A stretch of DNA of 64,000 bases, from positions 19,231 to 83,230 of the forward strand of contig CAKOTF010000007.1 of the NCBI GenBank assembly GCA_934120045.1, in the 5' to 3' direction. The first letter of the stretch is position 1, and every line of letters starts with the position of its first letter. The translations under genes were made by a program, and so were the position numbers. The DNA comes from an uncultured Clostridia bacterium (GTDB taxonomy: Bacteria; Bacillota; Clostridia; TANB77; CAG-508). The notes beneath the pieces are model-generated. The model was not told the origin of the DNA, did not search any database, and was given only the letters and a program-made list of their open reading frames with translations. This document shows positions 7,772 through 17,018 of this stretch, piece by piece.

Positions 7772-8686
7772 TTACTGGTGCTTTGCCATTAGGCTGTCAA
7801 ACAGTTTCTTACATGCATCATTCTCGAATACGGTCTGCCAAGACTTCAACTCCTTTACAATCTCAATTACTTTCGCAACCGACTGAATTTGACCAATGGT
7901 CATTTCCTTACATAGACTAGTATTGCTGCTCGCAACCCCAATCCAATCAACTGCACTATCTTCAGGAATTTTAATTTCAGTGCAAGCACTTACCTCAATA
8001 TCCCCAGAAACATAGACGAAAATATCCACAGTACTCAGGGCTTGAATTTCTTCTTCCAGTGCCTGAAGCATTGCTCGCTTTTGGGCAAGAGTCTCATTTG
8101 CTTCAGATACTTTTCCTACAATTTCATTCAACTCGTCATTCAAGCTAATGACCTGAACTTGAGTCTCCAGAATTTTATTTTTGTAGTCTTCCAAAACTGC
8201 CTTTAATTTAGGAAGTTCTTGAGTCTGGATTACCCTTTTGCGAGAAATTAACTCGTCATGATTCACCTCAAGAGCAATTATGTTCTGCTGCAGTGTGGCA
8301 GCCTTTTCTTGCTCTTCAGTGAGTAACTTTAGCCTTTTTTCTTGTTCCTGAACCATTTTAATGTCAGCTTTTTCGTTTTTATCCAAAATTTTTTCTTCCT
8401 GAGTTTCCACTGCCTCTGCGCCCTGAATTTCTGCAGCTTCAATTTTTGCTTCAGGCTCATTCGCCTCAGTATTGTCCTTTTTCTTAGCTGACTTCTTCAG
8501 AACATCATTCTGCTTTAAGTCCCGTTTGATTTCTCCGATGTCTCCGTGAAATAAATCACGAAGCAGCTCCATGAACTCATCCTCAGAAATACCATAATTC
8601 TCCAAGAAATCTGAAACTGTCCAATGGTTCTTCAACTTCATCTTTACCGTCTTTGCACTAATAGCCTTGCCCTTCAGCTTTCTCAT
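7772..8686 (-). CDS. ORFan coiled-coil protein (cassette 2, second gene)
   Basis: A 304-residue cytoplasmic protein I do not recognise. The N-terminal 60 residues are basic and include a small helical domain (TVSDFLENYGISEDEFMELL) that could be a helix-turn-helix. An acidic Ala/Glu-rich linker follows, then a long coiled coil (about 115-225), then a compact C-terminal domain of about 75 residues with the motif DIFVYVSGDIEV. The ATG at 8686 lies nine bases behind GGAG, four bases after the upstream stop, so the two genes are translated from one message. GC is about 48% in 8401-8460, far above the neighbours, suggesting transfer. Function unknown. Confidence 0.8.
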   Translation of the reverse strand: MRKLKGKAISAKTVKMKLKNHWTVSDFLENYGISEDEFMELLRDLFHGDIGEIKRDLKQNDVLKKSAKKKDNTEANEPEAKIEAAEIQGAEAVETQEEKILDKNEKADIKMVQEQEKRLKLLTEEQEKAATLQQNIIALEVNHDELISRKRVIQTQELPKLKAVLEDYKNKILETQVQVISLNDELNEIVGKVSEANETLAQKRAMLQALEEEIQALSTVDIFVYVSGDIEVSACTEIKIPEDSAVDWIGVASSNTSLCKEMTIGQIQSVAKVIEIVKELKSWQTVFENDACKKLFDSLMAKHQ

Positions 8687-8690
8687 TTTT

Positions 8691-9023
8691 TTATTCTCCA
8701 ATCATACTGTCAATTTTTTTAATGATATTATCAATATCATTAACCGTCTTTTGGAACTGCAAATTTAATTCTTCTCCATCAACTAATGGTTTGACTGCCC
8801 TATCAGAATTTCCAGATTGGGATTTATGCCAGCTTTTCACTAGCAATAACTTGTCCCGTTCTACTCCGTTTAAATCTGCAACTTCCTGCAAAACGTCGTA
8901 TGCATGTCCACAAGAAATCTTACAAATTTTAGCAATTTCAGGAACTTTGTACCCCTTATCATGCCACTTCATGAAATTCCTGATATAGAATTTCACTTTT
9001 TCTGTCCTGTTATTTGCACCCAT
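8691..9023 (-). CDS. ORFan small helix-turn-helix protein (cassette 2, first gene)
   Basis: A 110-residue protein with a resolvase- or GntR-like helix-turn-helix in the first half (GYKVPEIAKICKISCGHAYD, roughly 24-43), suggesting DNA binding. The C-terminal half is hydrophilic and ends in a short helix (INNIIKK-like, DIDNIIKKIDSMIG). The ATG at 9023 is preceded by AAAGGAGG at the right distance. It is co-transcribed with the coiled-coil gene four bases downstream. Composition is unlike the host genes. It may regulate its own cassette, but no operator is evident. Specific function unknown. Confidence 0.8.
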   Translation of the reverse strand: MGANNRTEKVKFYIRNFMKWHDKGYKVPEIAKICKISCGHAYDVLQEVADLNGVERDKLLLVKSWHKSQSGNSDRAVKPLVDGEELNLQFQKTVNDIDNIIKKIDSMIGE

Positions 9024-9095
9024 AGTAAACCTCCTTTGGTGCGTATAAAATTTTTTACTACGCAAAACAACAAATGCTATTTTGCACTTATGTTA

Positions 9096-9124
9096 AGTAT
9101 ATCACAATATTCATTTTTTTGCAA
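9096..9124 (-). promoter_or_regulatory. Sigma-A promoter of cassette 2
   Basis: TTGCAA (9119-9124), 17-bp spacer, TATACT (9096-9101) with a TGa extended -10. Predicted start is near 9089; a GCAAAA/TTTTGC stem (9062-9067 with 9080-9085) begins within five bases of it. Confidence 0.7.
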
Positions 9125-9141
9125 TTATTTACTAATTTACC

Positions 9142-9170
9142 TTGTATATTGGTAAAAATTGTGATATAAA
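9142..9170 (+). promoter_or_regulatory. Sigma-A promoter of the orphan response regulator
   Basis: TTGTAT (9142-9147), 17-bp spacer, TATAAA (9165-9170) with an extended TG. It diverges from the cassette 2 promoter with the -35 boxes 17 bp apart. Confidence 0.65.
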
Positions 9171-9198
9171 ATATGTATAACTTAATCGGAGGTCTTAT

Positions 9199-9957
9199 AT
9201 GGAAAACAATAATTTTGATGATGAAAAGAAAACAATTTTAATAGTTGATGATGAACAAAAAATTGTAGATTTACTTGTTCATAACTTAACTAGAGAAGGT
9301 TATAATACAATTGAAGCAAATGATGGCCAAACTGCAATAGATTTGGCAATTTCTCAACGTCCTGATTTAATTTTACTAGATGTAATGATTCCTCGTGTTG
9401 ACGGTCTTACAGTTTGCAAAAAAATAAAAAATTACTATAATGTTCCAATTTTAATGGTTTCTGCTAAAGATGACGAACTAGATAAAATCGTTGGATTAGA
9501 AATTGGTGCAGATGATTATATTACAAAGCCGTTTAGTGTAAGAGAAGTTGTTGCTAGAGTAAAAGCTAATCTAAGAAAATCTGAAACACATTATGATAAT
9601 TTTAAATCTTCACATGATTTAGATTCTAATAAAGAAGCCAAAAAACAAAATACTATAAAACTTGGTGATTTAACTTTAGACTTAGAAAAATATGAAGTTA
9701 ATGTTAATGGAACCATTGTAAATTTAACTTTAAGAGAATTTGAAGTTTTAAAATATTTAGCACAACAACAAGGACAAGTTGTTACAAGGGAATCACTTCT
9801 TGAACAAGTTTGGGGATATGAATATTATGGAGACATTAGAACTGTTGATGTTACTGTTAGAAGAATTAGAGAAAGAATTGAAAAAGATACTTCTAATCCT
9901 AAATATTTAATTACTAAAAGAGGAATTGGATACTATATTCCAAATTTTGATAAATAA
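9199..9957 (+). CDS. OmpR/PhoB-family response regulator, WalR-like, orphan
   Basis: A 252-residue DNA-binding response regulator. The receiver domain (about 12-125) has the acidic pair DDE, the phospho-acceptor Asp61 in LILLDVMIP and the switch lysine in ITKPF. After a 35-residue polar linker comes a winged-helix output domain with VWGYEYYGDIRTVDVTVRRI and a GIGYY wing, as in the WalR/YycF and PhoP group. No histidine kinase gene is adjacent, so its partner is elsewhere. RBS is CGGAGG before the ATG. The linker is longer than usual. Confidence 0.93.
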   Translation: MENNNFDDEKKTILIVDDEQKIVDLLVHNLTREGYNTIEANDGQTAIDLAISQRPDLILLDVMIPRVDGLTVCKKIKNYYNVPILMVSAKDDELDKIVGLEIGADDYITKPFSVREVVARVKANLRKSETHYDNFKSSHDLDSNKEAKKQNTIKLGDLTLDLEKYEVNVNGTIVNLTLREFEVLKYLAQQQGQVVTRESLLEQVWGYEYYGDIRTVDVTVRRIRERIEKDTSNPKYLITKRGIGYYIPNFDK

Positions 9958-9959
9958 AT

Positions 9960-9995
9960 AAAAAAGCTATGCTAATTTTATTGCATAGCTTTTTT
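9960..9995. terminator. Bidirectional terminator
   Basis: AAAAAAGCTATGC (9960-9972) pairs exactly with GCATAGCTTTTTT (9983-9995). The symmetric A/T flanks serve both convergent genes. Confidence 0.9.
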
Positions 9996-9996
9996 A

Positions 9997-11247
9997 TTAT
10001 TTCAAATTTGATAAGGCTTTTAGTATTCCCAATTTACCATATTGATATGTAAGTCCACCTTGCATATATGCAATATATGGAGCCCTAATTGGTCCGTCAC
10101 AACTTAATTCTATTGTTGACCCTTCTGTAAATGTTCCTGCTGCCATAATTACCTGATCATCATATCCTCCCATTGCACTTGGTTCTGGAATTACATTCGA
10201 ATCTATTGGAGAACCCATTTGAATTCCTTGACAGAATTTTATTAATTTGTCTGCATCTCCTAACTCTATTGTTTGAACTATATCTGCTCTTTTTTCATTG
10301 TATAAAGGATCTACTTTATATCCTAATTTTTCTAATATTCTACTTGCAAATACAGCTGTTTTTACTGCACTTGCCACTACACTTGGTGCAAAAAATAGTC
10401 CTTTTATAAATGGTATATTTTGATTTAATGATGGTCCTATTTCTTTTCCTACTCCTGGAGCAGTAAGTCTTTCTGCACATAATTCTATTAAGTCTTTTCT
10501 TCCTACAATATATGCACCACTTGTTGCAATACCAGCACCTAAATTCTTCATTAAAGAACCAACTATAATATCTGCACCAACATTTGTTGGCTCTTTTTCT
10601 TCAACAAATTCTCCATAACAATTATCTACCATTATTATAACTTCTTGATCTACTTCTCTTATTGCTTTTATTGCTTTTTCAATTTTGTCAATTGTTAAAC
10701 TTTTTCTTGTTGAATATCCTTTTGATCTTTGAATTTCTATTAATTTTATATCTTTTTTGGATACTCTTTCTTTTATTGAATTAATGTCAAAATCATTATC
10801 AATTAATTCTATTTGTTCATATTTTACTCCAAATGCTTTTAATGAACTTTTACTTTCTTCTTTGCTTATTCCTATTGCAGTTTGTAATGTATCATAAGGT
10901 GCTCCTGAAATACTTAACATTGTATCTCCTGGACGTAAAATTCCAAATAATGTTACAGCTAGAGCATGTGTTCCAGATATTAATTGTGCTCTTACTAATG
11001 CATCTTCAGCATTAAATATTTTTGCATAAATCTCTTCTATTTTATTTCTTCCAATTTCATCAATTCCATATCCTGTTGATGAATGTAAATGCATTTCTGA
11101 TAATCCACATTCTTGAAATGCTGATAAGACTTTTAAACTGTTTATTTCTTCTATTTTCTCAATATTTTTAAATATTGGTTGTATTTCTTTTTCAACCTCT
11201 TCTGATAAATCTAAAATTTCTTTTTTTATTCCAAATTTCTGATACAT
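9997..11247 (-). CDS. Methionine gamma-lyase-like PLP enzyme (aluminium-resistance family)
   Basis: A 416-residue PLP-dependent fold-type I enzyme of the family once named aluminium resistance protein and now methionine gamma-lyase-like. It shows the substrate loop SSTGYGIDEIGR, the cofactor region QLISGTHALAVTLFGILRPGD, an Asp in MVDNCYGEF and the Schiff-base lysine region GSLMKNLGAG. The likely reaction is beta- or gamma-elimination on a sulfur amino acid, but the physiological substrate is not known for the family. It follows sigE on the same strand, where many spore formers have sigG; a 117-base gap suggests separate control. Confidence 0.88.
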   Translation of the reverse strand: MYQKFGIKKEILDLSEEVEKEIQPIFKNIEKIEEINSLKVLSAFQECGLSEMHLHSSTGYGIDEIGRNKIEEIYAKIFNAEDALVRAQLISGTHALAVTLFGILRPGDTMLSISGAPYDTLQTAIGISKEESKSSLKAFGVKYEQIELIDNDFDINSIKERVSKKDIKLIEIQRSKGYSTRKSLTIDKIEKAIKAIREVDQEVIIMVDNCYGEFVEEKEPTNVGADIIVGSLMKNLGAGIATSGAYIVGRKDLIELCAERLTAPGVGKEIGPSLNQNIPFIKGLFFAPSVVASAVKTAVFASRILEKLGYKVDPLYNEKRADIVQTIELGDADKLIKFCQGIQMGSPIDSNVIPEPSAMGGYDDQVIMAAGTFTEGSTIELSCDGPIRAPYIAYMQGGLTYQYGKLGILKALSNLK

Positions 11248-11364
11248 ATAATAATATCCTTATATAATAAATATTTAGGTTTTTTATGTGTCTGCCTATA
11301 AACACATAATTATTATAACATTTTCTTTTTAATAAGTCTACTATTTATTGTATATTTATGTAAT

Positions 11365-12102
11365 CTATCCTGTTTTACTCATTATATCTTTTCTCATTTT
11401 TCCTATTATCTTTTTTTCTAGTCTTGATATATAACTTTGTGAAATTCCTAATTCATCTGCTACCTCTTTTTGAGTTTTTTCTCTACCACTAATAAACCCA
11501 AATCTCATTTCCATTATATTTTTTTCTCTAGAATTTAATTTTCTTATTGCTTCTTTCAAAAGTTTCATATCTACTTCATCTTCCAAATTTCTATATGTAA
11601 TGTCTGGATCTGTTCCTAATATATCTGATAATAAAAGTTCATTTCCATCACTATCTTTATTTAATGGTTCATCAATTGATACTTCTGTTTTTATTTTATT
11701 ATTTCTTCTTAAATACATTAATATTTCATTTTCAATACATCTTGATGCATATGTTGCTAATTTAATCTTTTTTTCTGAATTAAATGTATTTACACTTTTC
11801 ATCAAGCCTATTGTTCCAATCGATATTAAGTCTTCGATTCCTATTCCTGTATTTTCAAATTTTTTAGCTATATATACTACAAGTCTTAGATTCCTTTCTA
11901 CTAATGTTTTTCTGGCATATTCTCTTTCATCTGTTTCAAGTTTTTTTATCATTTCCTCTTCCTCTTTTGGTTCTAAAGGTGCTGGTAATGTTTGACTACC
12001 TGCAACATAAAATATCGGCAATATCTCATCATTTAGTTTTCCTTCAATATATTTCGCACATAAATTATTTATACTATTTTTAATAATCTCTAAAAAATTC
12101 AT
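11365..12102 (-). CDS. sigE: Sporulation sigma factor sigma-E
   Basis: A 245-residue sigma-70 family factor for the early mother-cell programme. Region 2 carries [20 protein letters not shown] and [14 protein letters not shown]; region 4 carries [20 protein letters not shown]. The short N-terminal extension (about the first 30 residues, with SQTLPAPL before the core) corresponds to the pro-sequence removed by SpoIIGA in this family. Immediately upstream on the same strand is spoIIGA, the conserved pairing that fixes its identity as sigma-E. A hairpin terminator lies between the two genes. AAAGGA precedes the ATG. Confidence 0.95.
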   Translation of the reverse strand: MNFLEIIKNSINNLCAKYIEGKLNDEILPIFYVAGSQTLPAPLEPKEEEEMIKKLETDEREYARKTLVERNLRLVVYIAKKFENTGIGIEDLISIGTIGLMKSVNTFNSEKKIKLATYASRCIENEILMYLRRNNKIKTEVSIDEPLNKDSDGNELLLSDILGTDPDITYRNLEDEVDMKLLKEAIRKLNSREKNIMEMRFGFISGREKTQKEVADELGISQSYISRLEKKIIGKMRKDIMSKTG

Positions 12103-12196
12103 TTTACATTCCTTTCTTTTAATTTTAATTCATCACCTCTTTCTTGATTTTTATTGTACAACTCTAATAGAAAAAAAGCTGTCTTTTCTTATTGTA

Positions 12197-12233
12197 GAAA
12201 AAAAGAAATAATCGCTATTGTTCGATTATTTCT
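12197..12233 (-). terminator. Terminator between spoIIGA and sigE
   Basis: On the minus strand AGAAATAATCG pairs with CGATTATTTCT (12223-12233 with 12204-12214), followed by a run of seven T. It would end or attenuate spoIIGA transcripts before sigE. Confidence 0.75.
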
Positions 12234-12281
12234 CTTTTATTTATTTATTTTTCTTCTAATTATATTATGTATTTTTATTAT

Positions 12282-13169
12282 CTATAATAAATCTACACCA
12301 ACTAAGGCTCTATATTCGCCTTTTTTTGTCAAACTTCTTTCATATATACCAATTATAATATTAGAAGTTTTTTTCTCCTCATCTTCGCTTTTCACTACAA
12401 TCTCAGATATCTTTATTCCAACTAACATTCCATTCTCTTTTCCTAATGATGAAAATGGTATACATCTTAATCTAGGAAGATATTGGTCTTGTATATCTTG
12501 TGGCAAATTTTCTAAATTCCCACATAAAATATTTTCTAAGTTTCTTAATATTTCCTTTGGAATAATTCCTTCTAGTAATGACTCTTCCACTATTACAACT
12601 GGAGTATTTGTAATTGGCTCTTTTACAAGATTTCCCGTATCTATCATTGCTTTTGTTTCTATTTGTTTTTCATTTATTTTCAACTTTATATAACAATACA
12701 TATCTTTTGTATTAAATTTTGTTTTTATTATTTTAATTGATATTTTTATTATTATAAATGCCATTATCGCACCTAACATTATTACTTTTAATGCATATTC
12801 TCCTGTAAATAATCCATTTCTTATATTTATATTTTCTGGTCTTAAAAAATATATTAAATTTAATGCTACTCCACCAAATACAAATGATGTTAAATAAAAA
12901 ATTATAATCTGTTTAAACATTTTCTTTGAATTTTGTGGTTTAAATGCTGTGTAAACTATTACTATTGATAATAAAAATTTTGATATTGTTGATGAATATA
13001 TAGTAAATTTGGTTATGTACATTAATATTGAGTAAATTGATCCAATTGCTGAAGATATTATTAATCTAATAATTTTTACTTTTTGTTTTAATATAATTGA
13101 TGTTGCATATAAAATAATTGCATTCATTATTATATTTTCAATAAATATTATATCAATATATATTGTCAT
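12282..13169 (-). CDS. spoIIGA: Sigma-E processing peptidase SpoIIGA
   Basis: A 295-residue membrane aspartic protease that activates pro-sigma-E at the sporulation septum. The N-terminal half has five or so hydrophobic helices; the C-terminal cytoplasmic half has the catalytic motif AMIDTGN. The ATG at 13169 is chosen because GGGAGG lies five bases upstream; a longer reading from 13199 would start inside leader sequence. The partner sigE is next downstream, and ftsZ lies upstream across a terminator. Length is close to the Bacillus protein. Confidence 0.93.
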   Translation of the reverse strand: MTIYIDIIFIENIIMNAIILYATSIILKQKVKIIRLIISSAIGSIYSILMYITKFTIYSSTISKFLLSIVIVYTAFKPQNSKKMFKQIIIFYLTSFVFGGVALNLIYFLRPENINIRNGLFTGEYALKVIMLGAIMAFIIIKISIKIIKTKFNTKDMYCYIKLKINEKQIETKAMIDTGNLVKEPITNTPVVIVEESLLEGIIPKEILRNLENILCGNLENLPQDIQDQYLPRLRCIPFSSLGKENGMLVGIKISEIVVKSEDEEKKTSNIIIGIYERSLTKKGEYRALVGVDLL

Positions 13170-13242
13170 AATAGCCTCCCAATATAATATATTTTTCAAA
13201 TAAGTATTATACCATATTTAGAGCTAGAATTTTGTCATTATA

Positions 13243-13278
13243 TGAAAAAATTCATATACTATTTCTAGTATATGAATT
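13243..13278 (-). terminator. Terminator of ftsZ
   Basis: A 13-pair perfect stem (13249-13261 with 13266-13278), GAAA-type loop on the minus strand, then TTTTTC. It separates the ftsAZ message from spoIIGA. Confidence 0.85.
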
Positions 13279-13284
13279 CTCTTA

Positions 13285-14394
13285 TTACATATTTTTTCCT
13301 TTATTTTTACGTAAGAATGCTGGGATATCTAAATCTCCTGAATTAGAATTGTCTGTAGATGTTGGAATTGAATTTATTTTCTTATCCCATTGCTTATTTA
13401 CAAAGCTATCTACACTTGAAGCAACTCTTGCTTCTGGTTTTTCAAATCCTGTTGCAATAACTGTAATTTGAATATCTTCTCCCATATTTGGATCTGTAAC
13501 TGTACCAAATATTATATTTGCTTCAGGATCTACACTGCGTTGAACAAGTTCTGCTGCTGTATTAACTTCATGCAATCCTAAATCTTCACCACCTGTGATA
13601 TTTATAATTACTCCTCTTGCTCCTTCTATTGATGTTTCTAGTAATGGACTTTGTACAGCTTGTTTGGCAGCATCTTCTGCTCTGTTTTCTCCTGATGCTC
13701 TACCAATACCCATATGTGCCATTCCTGTATCTTTCATTATTGTTTTAACATCTGCAAAGTCTAAGTTTACTGTTCCTGTAACTGCTATTAAGTCTGATAT
13801 ACCTTGTACACCTTGTCTTAATACATCATCTGCCATTCTAAATGCATCATTTATTGATGTTTTTCTATCTATTATTTGTAATAATTTATCATTTGGTATT
13901 ACTACTAATGCATCTACTTTACCTTTTAAACTTTCTATTCCTCGTTCAGCTTGTGAAAGTCTTTTCTTTCCTTCAAATGTAAATGGTTTTGTTACAACAC
14001 CTATTGTTAATATTCCCATTTCTTTTGCTGATTGTGCAACTATTGGTGCAGCACCAGTACCTGTTCCGCCACCCATTCCAGCTGTAACAAATACCATATC
14101 TGCTCCGCGTAAAGTTTCTGCAATTTCTGATTTATTTTCTTCTGCTGATTGTGCTCCTATATCTGGATTAGCACCAGCTCCTAAACCTCTTGTTATTTTT
14201 TCTCCTATTTGAATTTTAGCACTTGCTTTTGACTTTTGTAATGCTTGTCTATCTGTATTAACTGCGATAAAGTCTACTCCTTTTATTCCCGCTTCAATCA
14301 TTCTATTTACTGCATTATTTCCGGCACCACCAACACCAATTACTTTAATTGTTGCAGCTCCATCCATCATTGTTTCTTCTTCATACTCTTTCAT
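13285..14394 (-). CDS. ftsZ: Cell division protein FtsZ
   Basis: Tubulin-like GTPase that polymerises into the division ring. The 369-residue protein has the tubulin signature GGGTGTG (residues 108-114), the N-terminal [15 protein letters not shown] loop, the T7 catalytic loop region ([11 protein letters not shown]) and the C-terminal peptide [11 protein letters not shown] that binds FtsA and other partners. GGGGAGG lies eight bases before the ATG. It follows ftsA by 37 bases and is transcribed with it from the promoter at 15726. Confidence 0.99.
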   Translation of the reverse strand: MKEYEEETMMDGAATIKVIGVGGAGNNAVNRMIEAGIKGVDFIAVNTDRQALQKSKASAKIQIGEKITRGLGAGANPDIGAQSAEENKSEIAETLRGADMVFVTAGMGGGTGTGAAPIVAQSAKEMGILTIGVVTKPFTFEGKKRLSQAERGIESLKGKVDALVVIPNDKLLQIIDRKTSINDAFRMADDVLRQGVQGISDLIAVTGTVNLDFADVKTIMKDTGMAHMGIGRASGENRAEDAAKQAVQSPLLETSIEGARGVIINITGGEDLGLHEVNTAAELVQRSVDPEANIIFGTVTDPNMGEDIQITVIATGFEKPEARVASSVDSFVNKQWDKKINSIPTSTDNSNSGDLDIPAFLRKNKGKNM

Positions 14395-14431
14395 TAAGTT
14401 TTCCTCCCCATAAAACTAAAATATTTTTTCT

Positions 14432-15661
14432 TTAAGAATAAAAGAACTCTTTTACTCTATCTATTATTGTTTTAAATATGCTTTCATTTGGCTGTCTGTC
14501 TATACTGCTTGATACAGATTTTACATAAGGTCTTGCAGCAATATATCTAACAAGTGCATAACTAGTTCTGAACTCTGGTTTTATTGTACTTATTAGTCTT
14601 CCTGTTGACATTTTTACAGGTATATTTAAATTTATTTTTCCTGCAACATCACTTTTGTTAATTGTTGTAATTCCTCTTCCCGTTAATACAACAGTATTTA
14701 TATTTTGCTTTACATTATTATTTGTAATGTCTTTATTTATTAATGTAAATATTTCTTCAATTCTTGCTTCAATTATTTCTATTAATTCTGAACTTTTTAT
14801 TATTTTATTTCTACTTTCATCTTTACAAGTATTTAACATTATCTCATTATCATTATCTATAAATGATTTTAAAGCAAGTCCATATTGTTTTTTTAGTTTT
14901 TCTGCTTCTTCTTCTGAAATATTTAATACTAATGATATATCATTTGTAATATTATCTCCTCCTAGAGGAATTGTATTTGTATAAGTAAAATTATTGCCTT
15001 CAAACACACCAATTTCAGTATTTCCTGCCCCAATATCAAGTAACATTACATTATCATATAATTCATTAGTATCTAACATTAAATTTTTTTCTGCTAAAGA
15101 TGTTGGAACTATTCCATCAATTTCTATTCCAACTCTTTTAAAGATTGATGTTAATTGTCTTACATAATCTTTATTTGCTAAAATAACTTGTGCTTTTAGT
15201 GTAAAATTTGAGCTTAAATTGCCAACTGGGTCTGCGACAATTTTTCCGTTATCAAGTATTACTTCTGATGGTACTATATCTATTATTGTTTTCCCTTCTG
15301 GTATCTCAATATCTTTAGCTTGTACAATTACACTTTGAACATCTTTTAATGATATTCCTGCAAATTTATCTTTTAATTCTTTTACAACACTGTTTTGAAC
15401 TATTGTAACTTCTTTTCCTGGAATTGTTACATATGCTGAATTAATTTTAAATTCTACTTCCTCCTCAGCATCTTTTATAGTTTTTGCAACGCTTAAACTA
15501 ACTTCTTCTTCATTGATAATTTTGCCTTTTTTTATACCATTACATTTACAAGATGTGCTACATAGTGTTTCTATTTGTCCAAAGTTATTGACCTCTCCAA
15601 CAACTGTACAAACCTTAGATGTACCTATATCAATACCAACTATGATATCACCTATTGCCAA
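14432..15661 (-). CDS. ftsA: Cell division protein FtsA
   Basis: Actin-like ATPase that tethers FtsZ to the membrane. The 409-residue protein opens with the phosphate-1 loop IIVGIDIGTSKVCTVVGE, has the SHS2/1C domain in the first third and the phosphate-2 motif MLLDIGAGNTEIGVF; the last residues (IIDRVKEFFYS) resemble the membrane-targeting amphipathic helix. The start is TTG at 15661 with GGAGG seven bases upstream. It is the first gene of the ftsA-ftsZ message, with its own promoter behind sbp. Confidence 0.97.
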   Translation of the reverse strand: MAIGDIIVGIDIGTSKVCTVVGEVNNFGQIETLCSTSCKCNGIKKGKIINEEEVSLSVAKTIKDAEEEVEFKINSAYVTIPGKEVTIVQNSVVKELKDKFAGISLKDVQSVIVQAKDIEIPEGKTIIDIVPSEVILDNGKIVADPVGNLSSNFTLKAQVILANKDYVRQLTSIFKRVGIEIDGIVPTSLAEKNLMLDTNELYDNVMLLDIGAGNTEIGVFEGNNFTYTNTIPLGGDNITNDISLVLNISEEEAEKLKKQYGLALKSFIDNDNEIMLNTCKDESRNKIIKSSELIEIIEARIEEIFTLINKDITNNNVKQNINTVVLTGRGITTINKSDVAGKINLNIPVKMSTGRLISTIKPEFRTSYALVRYIAARPYVKSVSSSIDRQPNESIFKTIIDRVKEFFYS

Positions 15662-15725
15662 AATGATTCCTCCATTTATTTTTGTTAAAATTTCTATATT
15701 ATATAGATTGTTTTCTTCTTTGTTA

Positions 15726-15754
15726 TATATATTACATTTTTATAAAAAAGTCAA
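15726..15754 (-). promoter_or_regulatory. Sigma-A promoter of ftsAZ
   Basis: TTGACT (15749-15754), 17-bp spacer, TATATA (15726-15731) on the minus strand. It lies in the 171-base gap between sbp and ftsA. Confidence 0.75.
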
Positions 15755-15832
15755 TATAAATTGAAACATTTCTGAAATAAATTTGTAATATTTTTGATAT
15801 TCATGTAATATGTTTGTAATATATTTTTTTAT

Positions 15833-16210
15833 TTATTTTTCTTTACTTTTTGTTACTTTATTTTTTAATTTTTCTCTCCACAACTCTATATAATATCTCC
15901 TAATTATTGTCAAGTTTGTAAACATTCTTCCTACAAAAACTACTAATGCTGCTAGATATATATCTATATTTAATTTTTGTCCTAAATATGTTAATGCTAT
16001 TGATAATATACTATTACAGAAAAATCCTGATATAAAAATTGTTAAATCAAAATTTTTCTTTAATACTGACGTTATTCCTCCAAAAACAGAATCTAATGCT
16101 GCTACAACAGCTATTGCCAAAAATGTTGAATATGTATATGGTATCATAGGTGCATTAATTCCTATAAAAGCCCCTATAATACATCCCAAAATAATTGCTA
16201 TTACTATCAT
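15833..16210 (-). CDS. sbp: Small basic protein Sbp (DUF1290)
   Basis: A 125-residue membrane protein of the DUF1290/Sbp family found in division gene clusters of Firmicutes. It has three or four hydrophobic helices (from IVIAIILGCIIGAFIG), the family stretch VVAALDSVFGGI, and a very basic C-terminus (EKLKNKVTKSKEK). Its exact role is unknown. It sits between the DUF881 genes and ftsA, the same order as in Bacillus ylxX-sbp-ftsA. Confidence 0.92.
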   Translation of the reverse strand: MIVIAIILGCIIGAFIGINAPMIPYTYSTFLAIAVVAALDSVFGGITSVLKKNFDLTIFISGFFCNSILSIALTYLGQKLNIDIYLAALVVFVGRMFTNLTIIRRYYIELWREKLKNKVTKSKEK

Positions 16211-16229
16211 TTTATTTTTTTCCTTTCCA

Positions 16230-16994
16230 TTATTCCTTATCTTTCATATATTTAGTACTAATAGTTCCAGTATATGCTTTTATTATGACTGGTCTATTAT
16301 ATCCAGATGTTTGAATTTCAACACCATGTCCTTCATCTTTTAGAATTTGTACCATACTTGTATTTATACTTACTGCACTCTCAAGATATGTTTTATTTCC
16401 TATTGCTTTTATAACATATGGTGATGTTATTCTTTGGCTATTTACTTGTATAAATGGTGTACTACTTGAACCTATTAAAAATATATCACTTATTCCTACA
16501 ATTCTTTGATCATTTATAGAAATTGCTTCTGCTCCTGCAGCAAATAAATCTCTTACTACTCTTAATAAATCTAAACTTGAAATTGAAACTATTCTTTCAT
16601 CTGAATTTTCACTATTTATTTCTTTTCCACCTTTATCTGTTAATATTATTGTCACTCCTTCACCTTGAACATCTGTAATTCCAAGATATGTATTTAATTC
16701 TTCTAACTCGTTTTGTAACAATTTTGCTGTTTTTTCATCTGATTCTTTTTCTGTTTGATACTCAGATATTTTATTCATGGTTTCTTCATATTTTTCTTGT
16801 ATCTCTAAATATTTTTTTCTATAATCTGATAGTTCTGTTCTTAATTCTTCTTCTCTCATATTTTCTATTGATGTTAAATCTGTTTGCTTAATAACCTTGA
16901 ATTGCATAAACATTACTAGCATTAATGCTAAACATGCAATTCCTATCGTTATTGCCATTACAATCTTTTCCTTACTAAAAACTATTTTTTTCAT
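16230..16994 (-). CDS. DUF881 family protein (YlxW/YlxX type), copy 2
   Basis: A 254-residue protein with one N-terminal transmembrane helix (about 12-30), a coiled coil (about 40-95) and an extracellular DUF881 domain marked by GVTIILTDKGG and GAEAISINDQRIVGIS. The family is found next to division genes, but its function is unresolved. A similar protein, about 35% identical by eye, is encoded just upstream; the pair looks like a tandem duplication that diverged. Start ATG at 16994 behind AAAAGG. Confidence 0.9.
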   Translation of the reverse strand: MKKIVFSKEKIVMAITIGIACLALMLVMFMQFKVIKQTDLTSIENMREEELRTELSDYRKKYLEIQEKYEETMNKISEYQTEKESDEKTAKLLQNELEELNTYLGITDVQGEGVTIILTDKGGKEINSENSDERIVSISSLDLLRVVRDLFAAGAEAISINDQRIVGISDIFLIGSSSTPFIQVNSQRITSPYVIKAIGNKTYLESAVSINTSMVQILKDEGHGVEIQTSGYNRPVIIKAYTGTISTKYMKDKE

Positions 16995-17018
16995 ATAACC
17001 TTTTCTCTTTCTTTGTTA

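Noticed and set aside
9099..9167. A perfect ten-base inverted repeat (ATATCACAAT / ATTGTGATAT) between divergent promoters, looking like an operator.
   Set aside because: Each arm is simply the extended -10 element TGaTATA of one promoter; the same string recurs at other promoters in the window (22771, 60191), so it reflects promoter consensus, not a repressor site.
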